DNA of 64,000 nucleotides from Pseudomonas chlororaphis (GCA_001023535.1 CP011020.1:770596-834595), one strand, 5' to 3'; positions 17,404 through 27,333 are shown, counted from the stretch's first letter. Made by a program: numbers and translations. The notes: generated by a model not told the origin, from the sequence alone.

Positions 17404-19074
17404 ATGACAACAACAATATCCCCCGACTCGCGCTGGACGCGGCGGCGCGGCGAAAAGCAGCGGCGTCTCGGGCTGGTGAAGGGGCTGGCCGACGGTGTGG
17501 TGTTGCCCACCGACAAGATCGTGGCGGCGCTGGAGGCGCTGGTCCTGCCAGGCGACCGTGTGGTGTTGGAGGGCAATAACCAGAAGCAGGCGGATTTCCT
17601 CGCGCGCGCCCTGGCCAAGGCCGATCCTTCGAAGCTGCACGACCTGCACATGATCATGCCCAGCGTCGGCCGGCCCGAGCACCTGGACCTGTTCGAACGC
17701 GGCATCGCCCGCAAGCTCGACTTTTCCTTCGCCGGCACCCAGAGCCTGCGCATCAGCCAGTTGCTCGAAGACGGGCTGCTGGAAGTCGGCGCGATCCACA
17801 CCTACATCGAGCTTTACGCCCGGCTGGTGGTGGACTTGATTCCCAACGTGGTGCTCTCGGCCGGCTTCATGGCCGACCGCGCCGGCAACATCTACACCGG
17901 CCCGAGCACCGAAGACACCCCGGCGCTGATTGAACCGGCGGCGTTCAGCGATGGCATCGTCATCGTCCAGGTCAATCAGTTGGTAGACGACGTCAGCGAC
18001 CTGCCGCGGGTGGATATCCCGGCGTCCTGGGTGGATTTCGTGGTGGTGGCCGACAAGCCGTTCTACATCGAGCCGCTGTTCACCCGCGACCCGCGTCACA
18101 TCAAGCCGGTGCACGTCTTGATGGCGATGATGGCGATCCGTGGGATCTATGAGAAACACAACGTCCAGTCCCTCAACCACGGCATCGGCTTTAACACCGC
18201 GGCGATCGAGCTGATCTTGCCGACCTACGGCGAATCCCTCGGGCTCAAGGGCAAGATCTGCCGCAACTGGACCCTCAACCCGCACCCGACGTTGATCCCG
18301 GCCATTGAAAGCGGTTGGGTCGAAAGCGTGCATTGCTTTGGCACCGAGCTGGGGATGGAAAACTACATCGCCGCCCGGCCGGACGTGTTCTTCACCGGCC
18401 ACGACGGCTCGCTGCGCTCCAACCGCATGATGTGCCAACTGGCCGGGCAATACGCGGTGGACCTGTTCATCGGCGCGACCCTGCAAGTGGACGGCGACGG
18501 CCATTCCTCCACCGTGACCCGAGGGCGACTGGCCGGCTTCGGCGGGGCACCGAATATGGGCCACGACCCGCGTGGTCGTCGACATGGCACGCCGGCCTGG
18601 CTCGACATGCGCCATGGCGACGGCGAGGCGCCATTGCTCGAACGTGGCAAGAAGCTGGTGGTGCAAATGGTCGAGACCTTCCAGGAAGGCGGCAAGCCCA
18701 CCTTCGTCGACACCCTCGATGCGGTGGACGTGGCCAGGAAAGCCGGGATGCCCCTGGCGCCGATCATGATCTACGGCGACGACGTCACCCACCTGCTCAC
18801 CGAGGAAGGCATCGCCTACCTGTACAAGGCCCGTTCCCTGGAAGAGCGCCAGGCCATGATCGCTGCCGTGGCCGGCGTCACCGCCATCGGCCTGCGGCAC
18901 AACCCCAAGGACACCGCCCGCATGCGCCGCGAGGGCTTGATCGCCTTGCCCGAAGACCTCGGCATTCGCCGCACCGACGCCACCCGCCAATGGCTCGCCG
19001 CCAAGAGCGTGGCCGATCTGGTGGAGTGGTCCGGTGGCCTCTACAACCCGCCCGCCAAATTCAGGAGTTGGTAA
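17404..19074 (+). CDS. mdcA: Malonate decarboxylase alpha subunit
   Basis: 556 residues. Transfers malonate onto the acyl-carrier subunit MdcC in exchange for acetate (acetyl-S-ACP:malonate ACP transferase), the entry step of malonate decarboxylation. The N-terminus reads [20 protein letters not shown]; CoA-transferase-like blocks [18 protein letters not shown] and [19 protein letters not shown] are present. ATG 17404 has a GTGGAG site; a GTG at 17398 is less likely. First gene of mdcABCDEGH; its stop overlaps the mdcB start (TAATG). Confidence 0.96.
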   Translation: MTTTISPDSRWTRRRGEKQRRLGLVKGLADGVVLPTDKIVAALEALVLPGDRVVLEGNNQKQADFLARALAKADPSKLHDLHMIMPSVGRPEHLDLFERGIARKLDFSFAGTQSLRISQLLEDGLLEVGAIHTYIELYARLVVDLIPNVVLSAGFMADRAGNIYTGPSTEDTPALIEPAAFSDGIVIVQVNQLVDDVSDLPRVDIPASWVDFVVVADKPFYIEPLFTRDPRHIKPVHVLMAMMAIRGIYEKHNVQSLNHGIGFNTAAIELILPTYGESLGLKGKICRNWTLNPHPTLIPAIESGWVESVHCFGTELGMENYIAARPDVFFTGHDGSLRSNRMMCQLAGQYAVDLFIGATLQVDGDGHSSTVTRGRLAGFGGAPNMGHDPRGRRHGTPAWLDMRHGDGEAPLLERGKKLVVQMVETFQEGGKPTFVDTLDAVDVARKAGMPLAPIMIYGDDVTHLLTEEGIAYLYKARSLEERQAMIAAVAGVTAIGLRHNPKDTARMRREGLIALPEDLGIRRTDATRQWLAAKSVADLVEWSGGLYNPPAKFRSW

Positions 19075-19949
19075 TGCTCGCATTCAACCTGCAACCGAAA
19101 ACCCTGAGCCTGGCCGACCGGCTGGCCGACCTGGCGGTGGACGCGCTGATCGACGAAGCGGACCTGTCGCCCAAACCGGCGCTGGTGGACCGGCGTGGCA
19201 ACGGCGCCCACACCGACCTGCACCTCGGACTGATGCACGCCTCGGCGCTGGCCTTGTGGCCGGCTTTCAAGCAAATGGCTGAAGCAGCGATCGAGTTCGG
19301 TGAAATCGGCCTGCCGCTGCGCGAAGCCCTCGGGCGGATCGGGCGGGAAGGGGAAGCATCAATGCTTGCCACCACCGGCGGCGTGAACACCCATCGTGGC
19401 GCGATCTGGGCGCTGGGCCTGTTGGTGGCCGCGGCGGCGCTGGCACCTCAAGCCGCTACGGCCGGCGCGGTCACCTTGCGCGCCGCGCGCCTGGCGTTGC
19501 TAGACGATCGCTATGCGCCAAGGCCCCTCAGCCATGGCGCCCAAGTCGCCCAACGCTACGGCGCCCGCGGCGCCAGGGAAGAAGCGCAGCTTGGTTTCCC
19601 TTCGATCACGCAACGGGCCCTGCCGCAACTCAGACGCAGCCGCGCCCAAGGGCACGGCGAACAGAACGCCCGGCTCGATGCCTTGCTGGCGATCATGACC
19701 CAACTGGCGGACACCTGCGTGCTGTACCGCGCCGGCGAGCCCGGTTTGCAGGCCATGCAGACTGGCGCCCAGGCGGTGCTGGACGCCGGCGGCAGCGCCA
19801 GCCTCGACGGTCGCCGCCGCTTGCACGGGCTGGACCAACAACTGATCGCCTTGAACGCCTCGCCCGGCGGCGCCGCCGACCTGCTCGCCGCCTGCCTGTT
19901 CGTCGACCGTATCGAATCGGGTGACGGCCTCATCCAGGGAGCTTTCTGA
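19074..19949 (+). CDS. mdcB: Triphosphoribosyl-dephospho-CoA synthase
   Basis: 291 residues. Makes the 2'-(5''-triphosphoribosyl)-3'-dephospho-CoA precursor of the MdcC prosthetic group from ATP and dephospho-CoA. Family blocks include [21 protein letters not shown] (residues 42-62), [20 protein letters not shown] (about 94-113) and a C-terminal [16 protein letters not shown]. Start codon overlaps the mdcA stop by one base, and its own stop overlaps mdcC (TGATG). Confidence 0.94.
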   Translation: MLAFNLQPKTLSLADRLADLAVDALIDEADLSPKPALVDRRGNGAHTDLHLGLMHASALALWPAFKQMAEAAIEFGEIGLPLREALGRIGREGEASMLATTGGVNTHRGAIWALGLLVAAAALAPQAATAGAVTLRAARLALLDDRYAPRPLSHGAQVAQRYGARGAREEAQLGFPSITQRALPQLRRSRAQGHGEQNARLDALLAIMTQLADTCVLYRAGEPGLQAMQTGAQAVLDAGGSASLDGRRRLHGLDQQLIALNASPGGAADLLAACLFVDRIESGDGLIQGAF

Positions 19950-20248
19950 TGCAAACCTTAATGTTCGAATTCCCCGCCGGGCAGCCGCCACGGGGGCGTG
20001 CCCTGGTGGGCTGTGTCGGCTCGGGCGACTTGGAAGTGCTGATCGAGCCGGGACTGGCCGGCAAACTGACCATCCAGGTGCAGACCTCGGTCAATGGCAG
20101 CGAACAACGCTGGCAACATCTGTTCGCCCGGATGTTCGACGGCCAGACGCCTCCCGCGCTGGCCATCGACATCCACGATTTCGGCGCCACCCCAGGCGTG
20201 GTGCGCCTGCGCCTGGAACAAGGCTTCGAGGAGATCGGCCATGACTGA
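19949..20248 (+). CDS. mdcC: Malonate decarboxylase acyl carrier protein (delta subunit)
   Basis: 99 residues, the carrier that holds the malonyl and acetyl thioesters on its CoA-derived arm. The conserved attachment region VGSGDLEVLIEPG places the modified serine at S25. It overlaps mdcD by 8 bp, indicating coupled synthesis of the complex subunits. Confidence 0.95.
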   Translation: MQTLMFEFPAGQPPRGRALVGCVGSGDLEVLIEPGLAGKLTIQVQTSVNGSEQRWQHLFARMFDGQTPPALAIDIHDFGATPGVVRLRLEQGFEEIGHD

Positions 20249-21092
20249 CAGCGCAGCGTTGCTCAACAAGCACAGCTTCGTCGAACTCGGCGCCCGGCAG
20301 CGGGCGAAAGCCTTGCTCGATGCCGGTACGTTCCGCGAGTTGCTCGACCCGTTCCAGCGGGTCATGTCGCCCTGGTTGCTGCGCCAAGGCGTGGTGCCCC
20401 AAAGCGACGACGGGGTGGTGATCGCCAAGGGCTCGCTCGACGGCCTGCCGGTGGTGATCGCCGCCATTGAAGGGGCTTTCCAGGGCGGCAGCCTCGGCGA
20501 GGTCGGTGGGGCGAAGATTGCCGGTGCGCTGGAGTTGGCTGCCGAGGACAACCGTCGTGGCATTCCGACCCGCGCCGTGCTGCTGCTGGAAACCGGCGGC
20601 GTGCGCTTGCAGGAGGCGAACCTGGGCCTGGCGGCGATTGCCGAGATCCACTCGGCGATCGTCGACCTGCGCCAGTACCAGCCGGTGGTGGGCGTGGTGG
20701 CGGGCAGCGTCGGCTGCTTTGGCGGCATGTCCATCGCCGCCGGGTTGTGCAGTTACCTGCTGGTGACCCAGGAGGCCCGGCTGGGCCTGAACGGCCCGCA
20801 GGTGATCGAGCAGGAGGCCGGGCTCGACGAGTACGACTCCCGCGACCGCCCCTTCATCTGGAGCCTGACCGGCGGCGAACAGCGTTTTGCCACCGGGCTG
20901 GTGGACCGCTACAGCGCCGATGATGTGACACAGATTCGCCAACAGGTCAGGCAGTTGCTGCACCTGGGCGTACCTGCCCAGCACCGCAGCGGCCAGGCCG
21001 GGCTGTTCCTGCAACGCCTGGCTCGCCTGGACACGCACGCGCAGATCGAACCGGCCGCGGTTCGCCAGTTGTATCAGGGAGAACGCCCATGA
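20241..21092 (+). CDS. mdcD: Malonate decarboxylase beta subunit
   Basis: 283 residues, crotonase/carboxyltransferase fold; with MdcE it decarboxylates malonyl-S-MdcC to acetyl-S-MdcC. Visible blocks: FVELGARQRAKALLDAGTF (N-terminus), AAIEGAFQGGSLGEVGGAK and VVAGSVGCFGGMSIAAGLCS, which forms the oxyanion region. ATG 20241 lies inside the mdcC end; the stop overlaps mdcE (ATGA). Confidence 0.95.
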   Translation: MTDSAALLNKHSFVELGARQRAKALLDAGTFRELLDPFQRVMSPWLLRQGVVPQSDDGVVIAKGSLDGLPVVIAAIEGAFQGGSLGEVGGAKIAGALELAAEDNRRGIPTRAVLLLETGGVRLQEANLGLAAIAEIHSAIVDLRQYQPVVGVVAGSVGCFGGMSIAAGLCSYLLVTQEARLGLNGPQVIEQEAGLDEYDSRDRPFIWSLTGGEQRFATGLVDRYSADDVTQIRQQVRQLLHLGVPAQHRSGQAGLFLQRLARLDTHAQIEPAAVRQLYQGERP

Positions 21093-21892
21093 GTTCGTAT
21101 TCATTGAGAGGCTTGCGCTGGTTCGAAGCCTTGAGCGGCGGTGCCGAGCCGCTGTCGGGATTGCCTGCTTCGGTGAAAGTCGTCGACACGACGCTGGGCG
21201 AACAGGCCGTGCGCCTGTTGGCGGTCGTGGCCGACCCCGACAACCGTTTTCCCCGTGCGCGCAACGGCGAGGTCGGTTTGCTGGAGGGCTGGGGCCTGGC
21301 CAAGGCGGTGGACGACGCCATCGAGGCCGACCGCCAGGCGTCCGCCAAGCGGGCGCTGATCGCCATTGTCGATGTGCCCAGCCAGGCTTATGGGCGCCGG
21401 GAAGAAGCCCTGGGCATCCATCAGGCCCTGGCGGGGGCGGCGGACAGTTACGCCCGTGCCCGCCTGGCCGGGCACCCGGTGATCGGCCTGCTGGTGGGCA
21501 AGGCGATGTCTGGGGCGTTCCTGGCCCACGGCTACCAGGCGAACCGGTTGATTGCGCTGCGCGATCCGGGGGTGATGGTCCACGCCATGGGCAAGGCGTC
21601 GGCGGCGCGGGTGACCCTGCGCAGTGTCGAAGAACTGGAAGCACTGGCCGCCAGCGTGCCGCCGATGGCCTATGACATCGACAGCTTTGCCAGCCTGGGA
21701 TTGCTCTGGGAAACCTTGTCGGTCGAGCAGATCGAACAGCCCTCGGCGACCGATCTGGCCCGGGTTGCCGACTGCCTGCAACAGGCGATCAAGCATGTCG
21801 GCGGGGCGCCTCGGGATTTGCGCAGTCGCCTTGGGGCGCCCCATCGCGCCGCTTCCAGCCATGTTCGCCAATTGCTGAGTGAGCAGTGGTGA
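21089..21892 (+). CDS. mdcE: Malonate decarboxylase gamma subunit
   Basis: 267 residues, partner of MdcD in the decarboxylase core. Conserved segments are VDVPSQAYGRREEALGIHQA (about residues 94-113) and GHPVIGLLVGKAMSGAFLAH (about 130-149). Begins with a 4-bp ATGA overlap with mdcD. Confidence 0.95.
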   Translation: MSSYSLRGLRWFEALSGGAEPLSGLPASVKVVDTTLGEQAVRLLAVVADPDNRFPRARNGEVGLLEGWGLAKAVDDAIEADRQASAKRALIAIVDVPSQAYGRREEALGIHQALAGAADSYARARLAGHPVIGLLVGKAMSGAFLAHGYQANRLIALRDPGVMVHAMGKASAARVTLRSVEELEALAASVPPMAYDIDSFASLGLLWETLSVEQIEQPSATDLARVADCLQQAIKHVGGAPRDLRSRLGAPHRAASSHVRQLLSEQW

Positions 21893-22509
21893 GCACCTTC
21901 CTGGCCCACGACCTGCTCTGGGGGATGACCCCGGCGCAGTTGCCATTGGATGCACCCGCCTGGGCGAACGAAGCCCTCGGTCTCGGGCACCCGGTGGTGG
22001 TACGACGGGCGCTGAGCCCGGCCGGGTGGGTGGCGGTGGGCATTCGTGGTCGGGCCCGGGAACAACGTTATGCCACGTCGATGCCGTTGGCGGCGATCCT
22101 GCGCCGGGTTCGCCCGGAAGACCTGTGCCAGGCCCACTCCGCTCGCGACCTGCCGGCCCTGCGAGCGCTGTCCCGTCTGCGGCCGCTGCTCGATGCCTGC
22201 GGCTGGCGCTGGGGCATCAGCGGCAGCGCCGGGTTCGAGCTTGCCAGTGGGGTCGAGGCCCTGCATGCGCGCAGCGACCTGGACCTGATCCTGCGCACGC
22301 CACAACCGTTGGAACGCCAGCGAGCCAAGGCGTTGCTGGCGGACCTGGAGGACTCGGCGTGCGGGGTGGACATGCAGTTGCAAACGCCCTTCGGCGCCGT
22401 GGCGCTGCGGGAGTGGGCGGGGTCGTCGCGCCGGGTCCTGCTCAAGGATGACCGCCAGGCCCGACTGGTGAGCAATCCCTGGCAGCCGGCGCTGGAGCAG
22501 GTGGCATGA
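21889..22509 (+). CDS. mdcG: Phosphoribosyl-dephospho-CoA transferase (holo-ACP synthase)
   Basis: 206 residues. Attaches the triphosphoribosyl-dephospho-CoA group to MdcC, a nucleotidyltransferase reaction. The GSAGFELASG and RSDLDLIL segments (about 105-130) form the expected G-S and DxD nucleotidyltransferase motif. Two adjacent GTG codons (21886, 21889) can start translation; 21889 gives a 4-bp GTGA overlap with mdcE. Stop overlaps mdcH (ATGA). Confidence 0.92.
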   Translation: MSTFLAHDLLWGMTPAQLPLDAPAWANEALGLGHPVVVRRALSPAGWVAVGIRGRAREQRYATSMPLAAILRRVRPEDLCQAHSARDLPALRALSRLRPLLDACGWRWGISGSAGFELASGVEALHARSDLDLILRTPQPLERQRAKALLADLEDSACGVDMQLQTPFGAVALREWAGSSRRVLLKDDRQARLVSNPWQPALEQVA

Positions 22510-23426
22510 GCAGCCTTTTGGTGTTTCCGGGCCAGGGCGCGCAGCGGGCAGGCATGCTCCACGGCCTGGCGCCGCAGTGGTTGGAACAGGCCAGCGAAGT
22601 GCTCGGTGAAGACGTGCTGCAACTGGACAGCGCCCAGGCGTTGCAATCGACCCGCGCCGTGCAGTTGTGCCTGTTGATCGCCGGCGTGGCGGCATCCCGT
22701 CGATTGCTGGAGCAGGCGCCGGCACCGGATTATGTGGCGGGGTTGTCCATCGGTGCCTATCCGGCGGCGGTGGTGGCGGGTGCGTTGGGCTTCGAGGATG
22801 CGCTGCGGCTGGTCAGCCTTCGGGGCGAGTTGATGCAGCAGGCGTACCCACAGGGCTATGGCATGACCGCCATCATCGGCCTGGACCTCGCCGCCGTGGA
22901 AGGCTTGCTGGCGCAAGTGCACAGCGACAGCACGCCGGTCTACCTGGCCAATATCAATGCCGATAACCAGGTGGTCATCGCCGGCAGCGACGAGGCCATG
23001 GCCACCGTCGCCAGGCACGCGCGCGGCCAGGGCGCCGGCAAGGCCTGTCGCCTGGCGGTGAGCGTGCCGTCCCATTGCCCGCTGCTGGAGACGCCGGCGC
23101 GAACGTTGGCCCAGGCGTTTGCCGACGTGCCGCTGCAAGCCCCGGCCTTGGGTTACTTGAGCGGCAGCCGTGCCCGGCCGGTCATCGCGCCGCAGGCCTT
23201 GCGTGACGACCTGGCCTTCAACATGTGCCGTGTCGTCGATTGGCGCGGCACGGTGCAAAGTGCCTACGAGCGCGGTGTGCGGCTGCAGATCGAACTGCCA
23301 CCCGGTGCGGTGCTGACCGGGCTGGCGCGCCGGGTGTTCGAGTCGGGCACGGTCATGGCCTATGACGGTGCCCGGCTCGATACGCTGCAGACGCTGCTCG
23401 CAGAGGAGGGACGCCGCCAACCCTAG
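22506..23426 (+). CDS. mdcH: Malonate decarboxylase epsilon subunit (malonyl-CoA:ACP acyltransferase)
   Basis: 306 residues of the FabD-like acyltransferase fold; charges acetylated or free MdcC with malonyl to start the cycle. It begins LLVFPGQGAQRAGML; the nucleophile motif is GLSIGAYPAAV (GxSxG) near residue 80, and SVPSHCPLLETPA carries the catalytic histidine. Last decarboxylase gene, followed after 67 bp by the transporter genes. Confidence 0.95.
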   Translation: MSSLLVFPGQGAQRAGMLHGLAPQWLEQASEVLGEDVLQLDSAQALQSTRAVQLCLLIAGVAASRRLLEQAPAPDYVAGLSIGAYPAAVVAGALGFEDALRLVSLRGELMQQAYPQGYGMTAIIGLDLAAVEGLLAQVHSDSTPVYLANINADNQVVIAGSDEAMATVARHARGQGAGKACRLAVSVPSHCPLLETPARTLAQAFADVPLQAPALGYLSGSRARPVIAPQALRDDLAFNMCRVVDWRGTVQSAYERGVRLQIELPPGAVLTGLARRVFESGTVMAYDGARLDTLQTLLAEEGRRQP

Positions 23427-23493
23427 ACCACCGACTCAAGCTGGCGAAGCACAAAAACAACAACTTCGACGATGCATTTTGAGGACTACAACA

Positions 23494-23886
23494 ATGATTA
23501 TTTACGGCGTGGCGTTTCTGGCTTTTTGTACCCTGACGGGTATTTTCATCGGTGAACTGCTGGGTAAGTTGATCGGCGTGCCGGCCAATGTCGGCGGGGT
23601 CGGCATTGCAATGCTGTTGCTGATCGGCCTGGGCAGCTACCTGGGCAAGCGTGGTCTGTTCAAGGGCAAATCCGAGGCCGGGGTGGAATTCTGGAGCGCG
23701 GTCTACATTCCCATCGTTGTGGCAATGGCAGCCCAGCAGAATGTCTACGGTGCCCTCAAGGGCGGGCCGATGGCGATCCTGGCGGGGACTCTGGCGGTGG
23801 TGATTGCCTTTGCAATGGTGCCGGTGCTGGTGCGCATCGGCAACAAGGGGCCTGAAGCCGACACCTGCGTGAAAACGGTAGGGTGA
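23494..23886 (+). CDS. madL: Malonate transporter subunit MadL
   Basis: 130 residues with about four membrane helices, starting MIIYGVAFLAFCTLTGIFIG. MadL and MadM together form a sodium-dependent malonate carrier in the inner membrane. A TGAGGA site lies 12 nt before ATG 23494. Its stop lies at the madM junction. Confidence 0.93.
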   Translation: MIIYGVAFLAFCTLTGIFIGELLGKLIGVPANVGGVGIAMLLLIGLGSYLGKRGLFKGKSEAGVEFWSAVYIPIVVAMAAQQNVYGALKGGPMAILAGTLAVVIAFAMVPVLVRIGNKGPEADTCVKTVG

Positions 23887-23891
23887 TCGCC

Positions 23892-24656
23892 ATGTACGAG
23901 TCATTGATGAAGGTCATCACCGGCTACGGCCTGATCAGCGGTTTCGCGATTGTCGGCATCACCATGTGGGTGTCGTACTGGATCAGTAACACATTCACCA
24001 AGGGTCGCCTGCATGGTTCAGCCATCGCGATACTGCTGGGGCTGGTGCTGTCGTACATTGGCGGCGCGATGACCGGGGGACAGAAAGGGGTGGTGGACAT
24101 TCCATTGCTCTCGGGCATCGGCCTGCTGGGCGGCGCGATGTTGCGCGACTTTGCCATCGTCGCCACTGCGTTCGGCGTGAACATCGAAGAACTCAAGCGT
24201 GCCGGTTTCGTCGGAGTGCTGGCGCTGTTCGTCGGCGTCGGGACATCATTCATCGCCGGTGTTGGGGTGGCGATGGCCTTCGGTTATACCGACGCGATAA
24301 GCCTGACTACCATTGGCGCAGGCGCGGTCACCTACATCGTCGGCCCCGTGACCGGCGCAGCCATCGGCGCCAGTTCCGAGGTGATGGCACTGTCGATTGC
24401 CGCAGGCTTGATCAAAGCGATCCTGGTCATGGTGGCGACGCCGTTCGTGGCGCCACTGATCGGCCTGAACAACCCACGCAGCGCGGTGATCTTCGGCGGC
24501 TTGATGGGGACCTCCAGTGGCGTGGCGGGCGGGCTCGCAGCCACGGATCCGAAGCTGGTGCCCTATGGTTGTCTGACGGCGGCGTTCTATACCGCGCTGG
24601 GTTGCTTGCTGGGTCCCTCGGTACTGTTTTTGATCATGCGAGGGCTGTTGGGGTAG
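23892..24656 (+). CDS. madM: Malonate transporter subunit MadM
   Basis: 254 residues, very hydrophobic, with roughly seven or more membrane helices and glycine-rich loops (GGAMTGGQKGVVDIPLLSG, VGPVTGAAIGASSEVMALS). Partner of MadL. ATG 23892 (MYESLMKVITGYG) is preferred with an AGGG site; a GTG at 23883 overlapping the madL stop is an alternative. Final gene of the mdc-mad operon; a REP pair follows. Confidence 0.93.
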   Translation: MYESLMKVITGYGLISGFAIVGITMWVSYWISNTFTKGRLHGSAIAILLGLVLSYIGGAMTGGQKGVVDIPLLSGIGLLGGAMLRDFAIVATAFGVNIEELKRAGFVGVLALFVGVGTSFIAGVGVAMAFGYTDAISLTTIGAGAVTYIVGPVTGAAIGASSEVMALSIAAGLIKAILVMVATPFVAPLIGLNNPRSAVIFGGLMGTSSGVAGGLAATDPKLVPYGCLTAAFYTALGCLLGPSVLFLIMRGLLG

Positions 24657-24678
24657 TTCGGTTGGCAGGGGCGCCCCC

Positions 24679-24750
24679 TTCGCGAGCAGGCTCGCCCCAC
24701 GTTTGATCGAGAGGTCCTGGGATCTTGTGGGCGCGAGCCTGTTCGCGAAG
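24679..24750. repeat. REP pair, family A, at the madM/mdcR convergent junction
   Basis: TTCGCGAGCAGGCTCGCCCC and its inverse, separated by 24 nt, between the convergent genes. It may serve as the transcription end on both strands. Confidence 0.75.
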
Positions 24751-24764
24751 AAGTCCGCGGGGTC

Positions 24765-25679
24765 TCAACCCTGGCGATTGGCGTACATCCGGCACTCGGC
24801 GAGCAACGCCAGCAGGTTCGGGTCGCGCTCCTTGGCCTTGAGGAACACCACGCCGATGTGCTGTTGCAATCGGTACTTGTCCTGCAACGGGATGAGTTTC
24901 ACCCGGTTCTCGTACACCGCCGCGATCCTGCCTGGCAGCAACGCATAGCCCACGCCCGAGCTGACCATGCTCAGCAGGGTAAAGATGTCGTTGACCTGCA
25001 TCGCCACCTTCGGCTCGAACCCCGCCTGCCTGAACACCCGGATGCCGTCCTGGTGCGTGGCAAACCCCTGGGTCAGGGTGATGAACGTCTCGTCGCGGAC
25101 CTCGGCCAGGTCGACCTCACTGCGCTGGGCGAACGGTGAGTCGGCCGGCGTGGCGAGGAAAATGTCATCGGAGAACAGCGCGATGTGCTCGCAGTCCGGG
25201 TCGTTGACGCTGTCGTCCAGCGAGACCAGGATCGCGTCCACTTCCATGTTCTTGAGCTTGTACAGCAGGTCGATGTTGGAGCCCATGATCAGGTCGATGT
25301 TGAGTTCGCTGCGGCGGATCTTCAGGCCCATGATCAGTTGCGGGACGGTCTTGACCGTCAGTGAGTAGAGCGAGCCGAGCTTGAAACGCTCAGCGGAGAA
25401 CCCGGCGGCCTCACGGGTCAGGCGCACGCTTTCGACCACGTCCTGAATCAGCTTCTGGGCCCGTTCCTCCAGCACGTAGGCGCTTTCCAGCGGCGTGAGG
25501 TTGCGACCTTCGTGCTTGAACAGCGGGCAACGCAGGGCGCTCTCCAGCGAGTGAATGGCCCGGTGCACACTGACGTTGCTGGTCTGCAACTCAACCGCCG
25601 CCCGCGCCAGGTTGCCGGTGCGCATGAACGCCAGGAACACCTCGAGTTTCTTCAGGGTCAATTCTTCGTCGATCAGCAT
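24765..25679 (-). CDS. mdcR: LysR family regulator of malonate decarboxylation
   Basis: 304 residues. N-terminal winged helix-turn-helix from MLIDEELTLKKLEVFLAFMR to about residue 65 (LARAAVELQTSNVSVHRAIH); the effector domain follows. MdcR proteins activate mdc genes when malonate is present. ATG 25679 is chosen by family start; the frame is open to 25808 without similarity. Convergent with madM, so it can act on the mdcA promoter only in trans. Confidence 0.92.
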   Translation of the reverse strand: MLIDEELTLKKLEVFLAFMRTGNLARAAVELQTSNVSVHRAIHSLESALRCPLFKHEGRNLTPLESAYVLEERAQKLIQDVVESVRLTREAAGFSAERFKLGSLYSLTVKTVPQLIMGLKIRRSELNIDLIMGSNIDLLYKLKNMEVDAILVSLDDSVNDPDCEHIALFSDDIFLATPADSPFAQRSEVDLAEVRDETFITLTQGFATHQDGIRVFRQAGFEPKVAMQVNDIFTLLSMVSSGVGYALLPGRIAAVYENRVKLIPLQDKYRLQQHIGVVFLKAKERDPNLLALLAECRMYANRQG

Positions 25680-25704
25680 GGGGCGGGCTCTTATTCGTGT
25701 CATC

Positions 25705-25721
25705 CGATTGTGCCTCAATCG
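25705..25721. promoter_or_regulatory. Small palindrome upstream of mdcR
   Basis: CGATTG-TGCCT-CAATCG, 6-bp perfect arms, 26 bp upstream of the mdcR start and about 100 bp upstream of the divergent HlyIII gene. Could be an autoregulatory site; it does not resemble the mdcA palindrome. Confidence 0.3.
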
Positions 25722-25824
25722 ATCTGATGCCACGGAGTGTTCTTCGCCAAGAAGCAAACCATTGCACTTTTGCGCCACAGGGCTGAGCCTTGGCGCCTGT
25801 TTCATCATGGAGGGTCAGAAATCG

Positions 25825-26442
25825 ATGTATCACGGGGAACGACTCAACGCATGGACCCACCTGGTCGGGGCCGTTGCGGCCTTTATCGGTGGTGTGTGGC
25901 TGGTGGTGATTGCCGCGCTGACCGGCGATCCCTGGAAGATCGTCAGCGTGGCGATCTACGGGTTTACCCTGCTGGTGCTGTACAGCGCCTCGACGGTCTA
26001 TCACAGCGTGCGCGGGCGCCGAAAAGAGATCATGCAGAAGGTCGATCATTTTTCGATCTACCTGCTGATCGCCGGCAGCTACACGCCGTTCTGCCTGGTG
26101 ACCTTGCGCGGGCCGTGGGGCTGGAGCCTGTTCGGGATCGTCTGGGGGCTGGCGCTGATCGGGATCCTGCAGGAGATCAAGCCGCGGTCCGAGGCGCGGA
26201 TCCTGTCGATCGTGATCTACGCCGTGATGGGCTGGATCGTGCTGGTGGCGGTCAAGCCGCTGCTGGTGGCCCTGGGCAGCACCGGTTTCGCCTGGCTGGC
26301 CTCGGGCGGCGTGTTGTACACCGTGGGCATCATTTTCTTCGCCCTCGATAAACGCCTGCGCCATGCCCATGGCATCTGGCACCTGTTCGTGATCGCCGGC
26401 AGCCTGCTGCACTTCGTGGCGATTCTGCGTTATGTACTCTGA
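25825..26442 (+). CDS. Hemolysin III family (PAQR-type) membrane protein
   Basis: 205 residues with seven likely membrane helices. Family signatures are MYHGERLNAWTHLVGA (start), YSASTVYHS (about residue 60), KVDHFSIYLLIAGSYTPFCL (about 75-94) and a C-terminal HGIWHLFVIAGSLLHF; these hold the serine, aspartate and histidines that bind zinc in PAQR-fold proteins. Despite the name, hemolytic activity should not be assumed. GGAGGG lies about 12 nt before ATG 25825. Confidence 0.92.
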   Translation: MYHGERLNAWTHLVGAVAAFIGGVWLVVIAALTGDPWKIVSVAIYGFTLLVLYSASTVYHSVRGRRKEIMQKVDHFSIYLLIAGSYTPFCLVTLRGPWGWSLFGIVWGLALIGILQEIKPRSEARILSIVIYAVMGWIVLVAVKPLLVALGSTGFAWLASGGVLYTVGIIFFALDKRLRHAHGIWHLFVIAGSLLHFVAILRYVL

Positions 26443-26460
26443 CAAACACCGCCGAACCCG

Positions 26461-26549
26461 TGTGGGAGCGGGCTTGCCCGCGAAAGCGGTGGGTCAGCCA
26501 ACATCGATGTCACTGACCCATGGCATTCGCGAGCAAGCCCGCTCCCACA
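26461..26549. repeat. REP pair, family A
   Basis: TGTGGGAGCGGGCTTGCCCG and its inverse around a 40-nt spacer at the convergent end of the HlyIII gene and rsmE. Confidence 0.85.
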
Positions 26550-26574
26550 CGGGTTCCTCAGTGGCCGCAGGCGG

Positions 26575-27294
26575 TTAGAAATCCCCCCACAACTGCTGCG
26601 CCACCGCCAGCGCCACCACCGGCGCGGTTTCGGTGCGTAGCACCCGAGGGCCGAGGCGGGCGGCGTGGTAGCCGGCGGCCTTGGCCTGTTCGACTTCGCC
26701 CTCGGACAACCCGCCTTCGGGGCCAATCAGGAAGGCCAGCGTCGATGGCCTGGCATGGCTGACCAGTGGCTCGGCCACCGGGTGCAGCACCAGTTTCAGC
26801 TCGGCCTCGGTCTGCTTCAGCCAATCGGCCAGCAGCAATGGCGCATGGATCACCGGCGCGGTCGAACGGCCGCATTGCTCGCAGGCGCTGATCGCCACCT
26901 GGCGCCAGTGCAGCAGGCGTTTGTCGGCGCGTTCGTCCTTGAGGCGCACTTCGCAGCGTTCGCTGAATATCGGCGTGATCTCGCTAACGCCCAGTTCCGT
27001 GGCTTTCTGAATGGCCCAGTCCATGCGCTCGCCCCGGGACAAGCCCTGGCCGAGGTGGATGCGCAACGGTGATTCAGGCTGCCCGGCGAACTGCTCGTCC
27101 AGTTGCACCCGCACGCGCTTCTTGCCGACTTCGGCCAGGCTACCGCGAAACTCCTGGCCCGAGCCGTCGAACACCTGCACCGCATCCCCCTCGGCCATGC
27201 GCAGCACCCGGCCGATGTAATGCGCCTGGGCCTCGGGCAGCTCGTGGTCGCCAAGGCTCAGGGGGGTGTCGATGAAGAAGCGGGACAGTCTCAT
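26575..27294 (-). CDS. rsmE: 16S rRNA m3U1498 methyltransferase
   Basis: 239 residues, SPOUT fold. An N-terminal PUA-like domain (MRLSRFFIDTPLSLGDHELP) is followed by a trefoil-knot SAM site LAFLIGPEGGLSEGEVEQA and LGPRVLRTETAPVVAL near the C-terminus. Methylates U1498 of 16S rRNA. Downstream of bioA on the same strand, as in P. aeruginosa, but a family B repeat lies between. Confidence 0.95.
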   Translation of the reverse strand: MRLSRFFIDTPLSLGDHELPEAQAHYIGRVLRMAEGDAVQVFDGSGQEFRGSLAEVGKKRVRVQLDEQFAGQPESPLRIHLGQGLSRGERMDWAIQKATELGVSEITPIFSERCEVRLKDERADKRLLHWRQVAISACEQCGRSTAPVIHAPLLLADWLKQTEAELKLVLHPVAEPLVSHARPSTLAFLIGPEGGLSEGEVEQAKAAGYHAARLGPRVLRTETAPVVALAVAQQLWGDF

Positions 27295-27333
27295 GTTGAA
27301 TCTCTGAAAAAGTTAACGGTGCGATGCGGTTTC

